Assembly: GCF_030679875.1 (NCBI RefSeq)
Contig: NZ_JAUXSP010000003.1
Span: forward strand, 62,001 to 126,000
Reading direction: 5' to 3'
Origin: Phenylobacterium sp.
GTDB taxonomy: Bacteria > Pseudomonadota > Alphaproteobacteria > Caulobacterales > Caulobacteraceae
DNA: 64,000 bases
Shown here: piece after piece, positions 57,686-64,000 of the stretch
Position numbering within the stretch: the stretch's first letter is position 1
Layout of the letters: each line of letters starts with the position of its first letter
Translations under genes and position numbers: made by a program
Notes under the pieces: model-generated
Seen by the model: the letters and a program-made list of their open reading frames with translations, nothing else
Told to the model about the DNA's origin: nothing
Databases searched by the model: none

Positions 57686-60586
57686 TCAAGGTTGCACCAG
57701 CATTTCATAGGCCGCGCGGGCGGCCTTTCGCGCCGCCTCCAGCCGCGGTCGGACCTGGCGGAAGTCGCCCTCCCCCGCCGCCCGCGCCATCAGACGGCGA
57801 AAGGCCGTCGGCTCCGCAGAGGGATCGGCCCCGTCCTCCAGGGCCACCTTGATCAGCTGGGTGAGGTTCTGCTGCAGACGCCAGGCGTCCTCCAGCACGT
57901 TCAGGGGCTCAAGGGCGCCCAAGCCCGCCTGGCGGAAGGCCGACAGCGCCCGGGCGGTGTGGGGCCGCAGAGGCCCCCCGTCCGCGGCATGAGCCAATTG
58001 CAGAAACTGCGCGGCGAACTCCACGTCCACAAGCCCGCCCCGGGCCAGCTTCATGTCCCAGACATCCTTGGCCGGCCGCTCCTTGTCCAGCAGGGTCCGC
58101 ATGGCGCGCACGTCACGGGCCAGGACCTTGCGGTCCCGGGGACGCCGCAGGGCCGCCTCGATCAGGTCCGTCGCCTGCTGGGCGAAGGCCGGCGTGCTGG
58201 CCCAGACCACCCGGGCCCGGGTGAGGGCCAGAAACTCCCAGGTCTCAGCCTCCCCGGCATAGTAGGCCTCGAAGGCGGCCTGGCTCACCGCCACAGGCCC
58301 CTGCGTCCCCGAGGGGCGCAGCTGCATGTCCACCTCATAGAGCTCCCCCTCGGCGGTAGGCAGCGAGAGGGCGGCGATCAGACGCTGGGTGAAGCGGCCA
58401 TAGAAGGTCTCGGCCCCCCAGCCCTTTACGCCCGACATGGCCCGCGGATCATCGGCCCGGTAGAGGGTCATCAGGTCGAGGTCAGATGAGGCGGTCATCT
58501 CCCGCGAGCCGCACTTGCCCAGCGCCACCACGGCCACCTGCCCTGGAAACTCGCCGCCCAGTCGCTCCGCCTCGGCCAGGGCTGCGGGCGCCAGGGTGCG
58601 AATACAGAGATAGGCGAGGTCGGCGAAGCCCCGCCCGACCCGCTCGGCGCTGGCCACCCCGCTCATGACCTGCACCCCCAGGCGGAAGGCCTGCTCGCGA
58701 TGGACCCGGCGAACCGCGTCCATGACAGCCTCGAACCCCTCAGCCTGGGCGAGAGCCATGGCCATGACGGCCTCGTCCTCGGCCGGGTCGATCTCGGCGA
58801 AGAAGTCCCCGTCGACCAGGGCGTCGATCGCGGCGGGCCGCCGAGCCAGGGTGGCGGCCAGCTTGGGCGCAAAGGCCAGAACCTGGACCAGCAGCTCGAA
58901 CAGCTTGGGGTTGGCCAGGAACAGGGACTGGATCTGCACGCCCGACGACAGGCTGGCGAAGAAATCACTGAACCTGTTGAAGGCCGCATTGGGCGCGCCC
59001 GTGGCGTTGGCGGCCTCCAGAAGGCGCGGGGCGAGCCGGGTGAACAGCTCCCGCCCCCGTTCGGTCCGGGTGGCCGGGATGCGGCCGTGGTGCCAGGCGC
59101 GAATGGTCTGGGAGACCTGCAACGGGTTGTCGAAACCCATCCGCCCGAGGGTTTTCAGGGTGGCCGGGTCGTCGTCCACCCCGGTGAAGATCAGGCTCCC
59201 AAAGGTTGAGGACAGGGGCTCTTCGTCGGGGAACAGTTCGCCATAGCGGCGGTTGACCGTCTTCAGCACCTCGGTGACGGCGGCGTCAAAGGCCTTGACC
59301 TTGTCGTAGCCGAACAGGGCCGCCACACGGGTCCGCTCCCCATCGGCCTCGGGCAGGCGGTGGGTCTGCTCGTCGCCGACCATCTGCACCCGATGTTCGA
59401 CTGCGCGCAGGAGGAGGTAGGCGTCGTGCAGTTCCGCAGCCGCTTCGGGCGACACGTGCCCCGCCGCGGTCAGGGCCTGCAGGGTATCCAGGGTCCTCAT
59501 CCCGCGGAGCTCGGGATGACGGCCGCCGAGGATCAACTGCTGGGTCTGGACGTAGAATTCGATCTCGCGAATGCCGCCTCGGCCAAGCTTCAGGTCGGCG
59601 CCCTTGGCCGTCAGGCGGTCGTCGACCTTGTGGACGTGGATCTGCCGCTTGATCGAATGGATGTCGGCGATGGCGGCGAAGTCCAGATTCTTGCGCCAGA
59701 TGAAGGGCGCCAGCTCCTCCAGAAAGGCCTCAGCCCGGGGCAGGTCGCCGGCGCAGGCCCTGGCCTTGATGAAGGCCGCCCGCTCCCAGTTCTGGCCCAC
59801 GGTCTCATAGTATTCGAAGGCGGCGTTGACCGACACGGCCAGCGGGGTCGAGGAAGGGTCAGGACGCAGACGCAGATCCACCCGAAAGACATAGCCCTCT
59901 TCGGTCCGGTCATGAATCAGGGCCGCGACGGCCTGGGTCAGGCGCACGGCGAAGGCCCGGGGCTCCACGCCCTCGCACACCGGCAGGACATCGGGCTCGT
60001 AGAAGACCGAAACGTCGATATCGCTGGAATAGTTGAGCTCGAAGGCGCCCTGCTTGCCCATGGCCAGGCAGAACCAGCCGGGAACGGGCCCCTCTGGCCC
60101 TTCTCCCTCCGCCTGAAGCCGCCCGGCCGCCACCTCCGCCCGGGCGGCCACCCGCAGGGCCGCGGCCAGGGCGGAGTCTGCAAAATGGGTCAGGGCGCCG
60201 GTGACTGCATCCAGGTCCCAGACGCCACCGAGATCGGCCAGGGCGATCAGCAGATGCGCTTCGGCCTTCAGCCGGCGCAGCTCGGGTCCGGCCTCGGCGG
60301 CGGTTTCGAGGTCGCCGGCCGCCTTCGTCCGCGCCAGCAGATCGGCGAACTGCGCATCGGGCGCGTGCTCGAGAACCGCCCGCAGGCGGGCCGGCGTCCG
60401 GCGGGCGAGGCCAGCCAGGTAGGGCGAGGCCCCGAACACCGGCGCCAGGGCAGGCCAGCTGCGCTCAAGCAGGTCGGCCCACCCCTCTCTGTCGGCGGCG
60501 GGGGTCAGCATCTCCCGGGTTCGTTCAGCAGCCTTGCCGTCGGCGACAGGGCCGCAGGGGGAAAGCGAGTCAGCAAGCAGGGTCAT
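57686..60586 (-). CDS. glnE: Glutamine synthetase adenylyltransferase/deadenylylase
   Basis: GlnE adds AMP to, or removes it from, glutamine synthetase according to nitrogen state signalled by PII. The 966-residue protein has two nucleotidyltransferase halves. The N-terminal, deadenylylating half has GKQGAFELNYSSDIDVSVFYEPD and VDLRLRPDPSSTPL; the C-terminal, adenylylating half has ALGKCGSREMTASSDLDLMTLYR and VDMQLRPSGTQGPVA. The paired Asp motifs are complete in both. It starts 39 bp after the histidine kinase gene and reads in the same direction as degP and its regulators, an order found in many alphaproteobacteria. Confidence 0.97.
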   Translation of the reverse strand: MTLLADSLSPCGPVADGKAAERTREMLTPAADREGWADLLERSWPALAPVFGASPYLAGLARRTPARLRAVLEHAPDAQFADLLARTKAAGDLETAAEAGPELRRLKAEAHLLIALADLGGVWDLDAVTGALTHFADSALAAALRVAARAEVAAGRLQAEGEGPEGPVPGWFCLAMGKQGAFELNYSSDIDVSVFYEPDVLPVCEGVEPRAFAVRLTQAVAALIHDRTEEGYVFRVDLRLRPDPSSTPLAVSVNAAFEYYETVGQNWERAAFIKARACAGDLPRAEAFLEELAPFIWRKNLDFAAIADIHSIKRQIHVHKVDDRLTAKGADLKLGRGGIREIEFYVQTQQLILGGRHPELRGMRTLDTLQALTAAGHVSPEAAAELHDAYLLLRAVEHRVQMVGDEQTHRLPEADGERTRVAALFGYDKVKAFDAAVTEVLKTVNRRYGELFPDEEPLSSTFGSLIFTGVDDDPATLKTLGRMGFDNPLQVSQTIRAWHHGRIPATRTERGRELFTRLAPRLLEAANATGAPNAAFNRFSDFFASLSSGVQIQSLFLANPKLFELLVQVLAFAPKLAATLARRPAAIDALVDGDFFAEIDPAEDEAVMAMALAQAEGFEAVMDAVRRVHREQAFRLGVQVMSGVASAERVGRGFADLAYLCIRTLAPAALAEAERLGGEFPGQVAVVALGKCGSREMTASSDLDLMTLYRADDPRAMSGVKGWGAETFYGRFTQRLIAALSLPTAEGELYEVDMQLRPSGTQGPVAVSQAAFEAYYAGEAETWEFLALTRARVVWASTPAFAQQATDLIEAALRRPRDRKVLARDVRAMRTLLDKERPAKDVWDMKLARGGLVDVEFAAQFLQLAHAADGGPLRPHTARALSAFRQAGLGALEPLNVLEDAWRLQQNLTQLIKVALEDGADPSAEPTAFRRLMARAAGEGDFRQVRPRLEAARKAARAAYEMLVQP

Positions 60587-60625
60587 GAGGAGCAGTCTGG
60601 GGGTTCAGGCGGGCCTGTGGCAATC

Positions 60626-62026
60626 TCAGGCGGGCGGCAGGATCACCGCCACCCGCAGGCCAGGTCCAATCTCGCCGACCTTGCCAGGCCCCTCCGACAG
60701 TTCGACACGGCCGCCGTGGGCTTCGGCCACCGCCGCCACCAGAGAAAGGCCGAGGCCAGCGCCCGGCAGACTGCGGCTGTTTTCCAGGCGCACGAACCGC
60801 TCCACCACCCGTTCCCGGTCCTCTTCGGGCACGCCTGGACCTGTATCGGTCACCGAGAACTCCACCTCTCCCGATGACCGTCTTCGGACCCGCAGCATGA
60901 TGGCGCCGCCCTTCGGCGTGTACTTGATGGCGTTGTCCATCAGATTGGCCAGGGCCTGGGCCATGAACTCGCGGTTGGCGCGGATCGTCATGCCGCGGTC
61001 CAGCTCGGCCTTGAAATCCAGCCCGTCGTCCTCGCAGAGGGGCTCGTAGAGCTCGCAGATATCGGCGGCCAGATCGGCTGGGTCGAACAGGACGGGATCT
61101 GGCGCGGCGCCCGCGGCCTGCAGCCGGGCGATGGCCAGCACAGCGCCGAAGGTCTTCAACACGCCGTCGGTGTCGTCCAGGGCCTGGGCGAAGGCCGCCT
61201 GCGGATCGCCCCGGCCCGCCTCCAGGTCCAGGAAGGAGGCCTCGAGCCTCCCGCGCAGGCGGGTCAGCGGGGAGCGCAGATCATGGGCGATGGCGTCGCC
61301 CGTATGCTTGTGCCCGGCCATCGAGCGTTCCAGCCGGTCGAGCATTTCGTTCAGGCCCACAGCCAGCTCGTCCAGCTCGTCCCGGGTCCCACGTACGGGC
61401 GCCCGGGCGGAGAGATCGCCATTGCGCACGGCGTCTACGACATTGTTGAGCCCGGTCATGGAACGGCTGACATTTCGGCTGACCACCACGCCGCCAGCCA
61501 GGCCCAGGACGATGATCAGGGCCCCGGCGCCCCAGAGCGCCCGGACGATCTTGACCACATAGGCCTCGTCCTCGGCGATGTCGGCGCCGACAAACAGGAT
61601 CTCACCGCCAGATAGCCGCTCCTGCAGGCCCCGGGCAGGGCGATTGAGCTCCCGGCCCTGGACGTCGAACTCAGTCACCTGGAAGCTGGTCCAGGTCGCC
61701 GCGCCGTTGAAGTCGTCCAGGGGGGATTCCTCGATGGAGCCGGAGATCCGTTCGCCATCGGGCTTCATCAGCAGATAGAGATAGGGGCGCTCGCTCGCCG
61801 CGCGCTCGATCAGCGCCTGATTGAGGGCGTCGGTCCCGGCCCGGCCATAGGCGCTCTGCAGGGTGCGCATCTCGCGGGTGATCAGCTGGTCGACCCGGCG
61901 CGTCGCCTCGCCGGCTGTCGCCACATAGATATAGGCCAGGAAGGCGCTGGCCGAGGCCGCGAACAGGGCCAGGAACAGCAGGGTCAGCCTGAACGGCGTC
62001 GTGCGGAAGATGCGCGGCAGGCGCAT
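60626..62026 (-). CDS. Sensor histidine kinase
   Basis: The 466-residue inner-membrane kinase has helices at about 13-35 and 163-183 flanking a periplasmic sensor domain (about 36-162). A HAMP segment (about 184-236; VSRNVSRSMTGLNNVVDAV) leads to the dimerisation helix IAHDLRSPLTRLRGRLE with His248, then an ATPase domain with NLMDNAIKYTP, DTGPGVPEED and GAGLGLSLV. Its start is nine bases behind the response regulator stop, so they form a cognate pair. With degP at the head, the pair likely senses envelope or metal stress; the signal is not known. Confidence 0.93.
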   Translation of the reverse strand: MRLPRIFRTTPFRLTLLFLALFAASASAFLAYIYVATAGEATRRVDQLITREMRTLQSAYGRAGTDALNQALIERAASERPYLYLLMKPDGERISGSIEESPLDDFNGAATWTSFQVTEFDVQGRELNRPARGLQERLSGGEILFVGADIAEDEAYVVKIVRALWGAGALIIVLGLAGGVVVSRNVSRSMTGLNNVVDAVRNGDLSARAPVRGTRDELDELAVGLNEMLDRLERSMAGHKHTGDAIAHDLRSPLTRLRGRLEASFLDLEAGRGDPQAAFAQALDDTDGVLKTFGAVLAIARLQAAGAAPDPVLFDPADLAADICELYEPLCEDDGLDFKAELDRGMTIRANREFMAQALANLMDNAIKYTPKGGAIMLRVRRRSSGEVEFSVTDTGPGVPEEDRERVVERFVRLENSRSLPGAGLGLSLVAAVAEAHGGRVELSEGPGKVGEIGPGLRVAVILPPA

Positions 62027-62035
62027 GCCCGGCCC

Positions 62036-62707
62036 TTAAGCGTCGAGCCGGTAGCCCGCGCCGCGCACGGTCTGCAGCATCGGCCGGTCGAAACCCTTGT
62101 CGATCTTGGCGCGCAGGCGCGAGACGTGCACATCGATCACATTGGTCTGGGGATCGAAGTGATACTCCCACACCTTTTCCAACAGCATGGTGCGCGTCAC
62201 CGCCTGTCCGGCGTGGCGCATCATGAATTCCAGCAGCTGGAATTCACGTGGCTGCAGGTCGATCTCCTGACCCTGTCGGTGAACCGTGCGGCCAATCAGA
62301 TCCATTTCAAGCTCACCGACCCGCAACAGCGTCTGGACCGAGCCGGTTTCGCGACGCCTCGCCAGGGCTTCGACCCGGGCGATCAACTCGGCGAAGGCGT
62401 AGGGCTTGACCAGATAGTCGTCGCCGCCGGCCTTGAGGCCGTCCACGCGGTCGTTGATCTCGCCCAGCGCCGAAAGGAACAGCACCGGAGTCTGATCGCC
62501 TTCCCGCCGCAGGGTCTCGACCAGGGTGACGCCGTCCATCTTGGGCATCATGCGATCGACGATCATCACGTCGAACTCGCCCCCTTGGGCCTCGGTCAGG
62601 CCTGCTTCGCCATCGGCGGCCGACACACAGACGTGGCCGCTCTCCGTGAGGCCGCGGACCATCACGGCGGCGGCCTCCAGGTCGTCCTCGACAATCAGTA
62701 TCCGCAT
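62036..62707 (-). CDS. OmpR-family response regulator
   Basis: The 223-residue regulator has a receiver domain (about 1-118; MRILIVEDDLEAA with the acidic pair, phospho-acceptor Asp51 in VMIVDRMMP, and Lys in YLVKPYAF) and an OmpR/PhoB winged helix (about 125-222; LQPREFQLLEFMMRHAGQ, with TNVIDVHVSRLRAKID). The cognate kinase follows nine bases downstream. The degP stop is 29 bp upstream, so the three genes are probably cotranscribed. Likely targets include this operon itself, but no direct repeat operator was picked out. Confidence 0.95.
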   Translation of the reverse strand: MRILIVEDDLEAAAVMVRGLTESGHVCVSAADGEAGLTEAQGGEFDVMIVDRMMPKMDGVTLVETLRREGDQTPVLFLSALGEINDRVDGLKAGGDDYLVKPYAFAELIARVEALARRRETGSVQTLLRVGELEMDLIGRTVHRQGQEIDLQPREFQLLEFMMRHAGQAVTRTMLLEKVWEYHFDPQTNVIDVHVSRLRAKIDKGFDRPMLQTVRGAGYRLDA

Positions 62708-62736
62708 ACCCGCCCCCGCTGAGTCTTGGCCCGAGC

Positions 62737-64000
62737 CTACTGCGCGATGTCCAGCGGTAGGAAGAGGGTGCGGCCATCGCGGCTCACCCCCAGAAGAATG
62801 CTCGGCCGACCGGCCTTGCGGGCGGCTTCCACCTCGGCGGACAGATCGCTTGGCGCTGTAATCGCGCGGCTGTTGACCCGGACGATCACATCCCCCCGTC
62901 GCAGGCCCTTGCGGGCGGCGTCAGACGAGGCCGAGAGCGCAGTCACCACGACACCGCGCACCTCGGCGGCGATGCCGAAGCTGCGGCGGGCGGCGTCGTC
63001 GATCGGCGCGAGGGTCATGCCCAGCACCTGCGGCGCCGCCGGCTGCGCGGGATTCTGGCCACGAGGCGTCGCCGGCCCGCCGCTATTGTCGTTGGCGGCC
63101 AGTTCACGCTCATTCGGGCGGACGCCGGACCGGACCTGAATGGTCCGGCGGGCCTCGCCACGAATGATCTCCAGTCGCAGGGTGTCGCCGGCCGTGGCCT
63201 TGGCGACCTCTCGGGTCAGCTCGGAGGAGGTGCCGACGGCGACGCCATTCACCGAAATGACCACGTCACCGGCCTGCAGGCCCGCCCGGGCCGATGGGCC
63301 ACCCGGCACCGTGTCGGACACGATGGCCCCGCGCTGGTCGCCCAATCCCTGAGCCTGGGCCATTTCACGGGTGTAGTTCTGGATGGTGGCGCCGATATAG
63401 CCACGGGTCACGCTGCCGCTGGCGATCAGCTGCTTGGTGATGATGTCGGCGGTGGCCGCGGGAATGGCGAAGCCGATCCCCACCGAGCCGCCGGACGGCG
63501 AGAAGATGGCGGTGTTGACGCCGATCACCCGTCCATAGATGTCAAAGGTCGGGCCGCCGGAATTGCCCCGGTTGATGGGCGCGTCGATCTGGATGAAGTC
63601 GACGAAGGTCTCGCCGATGTCACGGCCGTAGGCCGAAACGATGCCCGAGGTGGCCGTGGCGGTGAGGCCAAACGGATTGCCCACCGCGATCACCCAGTCG
63701 CCGACCCGCGGCACGGCGTCGTTCTCAAAGCTCACATAGGGGAAGTTCGCACCCTTGACCTTCAGGACGGCCAGGTCCGTGGCTTCGTCGCGCCCGACGA
63801 TCTCGGCCACCAGCTCGCGCTCATCCTTCAGGACGACCTTGATCTCCTCGGCGTTCTCGACGACGTGGTTGTTGGTGACGATGTAGCCGTCGGCGGAGAT
63901 GAAGAAGCCGGAGCCCGCCGACATCTGGGTCGGACCCTGCTGCTCTTCTTCGCCTTCGCCCTCACCCTCGCCGCCCCTGGGGGCGCGGGGAATGATGCCG
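62737..64000 (-). CDS. degP: DegP/HtrA serine protease (5' end outside window)
   Basis: The visible part is about 421 codons and the frame remains open to the window edge, so the signal peptide lies outside. The protease domain holds the triad: His in TNNHVVENAEE, Asp in EATDLAVLK and Ser in RGNSGGP. Two PDZ domains follow (one after GYIGATIQNYT with SARAGLQAGDVV, another near the end with SDAARKGLRRGDVI). A Gly/Glu run (GEGEGEEEQQ) lies just before the protease domain as a surface loop or linker. DegP degrades or refolds damaged periplasmic proteins. It heads the run degP, response regulator, kinase, glnE. Confidence 0.95.
   Translation of the reverse strand, partial: GIIPRAPRGGEGEGEGEEEQQGPTQMSAGSGFFISADGYIVTNNHVVENAEEIKVVLKDERELVAEIVGRDEATDLAVLKVKGANFPYVSFENDAVPRVGDWVIAVGNPFGLTATATSGIVSAYGRDIGETFVDFIQIDAPINRGNSGGPTFDIYGRVIGVNTAIFSPSGGSVGIGFAIPAATADIITKQLIASGSVTRGYIGATIQNYTREMAQAQGLGDQRGAIVSDTVPGGPSARAGLQAGDVVISVNGVAVGTSSELTREVAKATAGDTLRLEIIRGEARRTIQVRSGVRPNERELAANDNSGGPATPRGQNPAQPAAPQVLGMTLAPIDDAARRSFGIAAEVRGVVVTALSASSDAARKGLRRGDVIVRVNSRAITAPSDLSAEVEAARKAGRPSILLGVSRDGRTLFLPLDIAQ

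Overview
The window is chromosomal DNA from a GC-rich alphaproteobacterium, most likely of the Caulobacterales (Caulobacter/Phenylobacterium/Brevundimonas type). The strongest pointers are a PleC-type cell-cycle kinase whose conserved histidine falls at residue 614 of 850, two very large TonB-dependent receptors of the kind expanded in this order, a split B12-dependent methionine synthase, and a degP/two-component/glnE arrangement. Species cannot be fixed from the sequence alone. Gene density is high and base composition looks even. I saw no rRNA, tRNA, insertion sequence, prophage or CRISPR array.

Layout. 1-4900: the end of an M23 endopeptidase, a CYP153-type P450, then on the minus strand a TetR regulator followed by a small TonB receptor-like barrel. 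5000-9254: ilvC, a DUF924 protein, the thyA-folA nucleotide/folate pair and an SMP-30-type lactonase. 9258-13878 (minus): an M61-type peptidase, an Old Yellow Enzyme, a quinol-monooxygenase-like ABM protein, a small membrane protein and a TerB/DnaJ co-chaperone. 13953-25087 (plus): a fused 5-oxoprolinase/hydantoinase, a secreted unknown, and two tandem paralogous TonB receptors with wide upstream regions and strong terminators. 25147-31755 (minus): a lipoprotein, then a methionine-cycle operon running ArsR-methyltransferase regulator, metF, metH N-terminal half, metH C-terminal half, DUF1244. 31806-36567 (minus): an unknown, a 2-hydroxyacid dehydrogenase, a PfpI/DJ-1 protein, an RTX calcium-binding protein and the ribosomal ABC-F factor EttA. 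36745-41009 (plus): a CsbD stress protein behind a possible EcfG-type promoter, a GT-C-like membrane protein overlapping a lipoprotein, and a second ABC-F ATPase. 41023-47135: a beta-helix-like secreted protein and a SEL1-type lipoprotein (minus), then a YfbK-type vWA protein and a GT4 glycosyltransferase (plus). 47169-49537 (minus): two adjacent acyl-CoA dehydrogenases. 49679-55626 (plus): an unknown, pepN and pleC. 55646-64000 (minus): degP (cut by the window end), response regulator, histidine kinase, glnE, then an EF-hand protein, ECF sigma factor, probable anti-sigma protein and Spy-like periplasmic protein.

Functional themes. The methionine cycle block appears self-regulated: a palindrome covers the promoter of the regulator, which looks leaderless. 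Envelope stress is covered by degP with its two-component system and by the sigma/anti-sigma/Spy/EF-hand block. Old Yellow Enzyme and the ABM monooxygenase share an upstream motif, which hints at joint control of an electrophile or quinone response. The less familiar items are a hairpin that buries the folA start codon, a mini-ORF in front of the TTG start of the oxoprolinase, and the EF-hand/sigma cluster.
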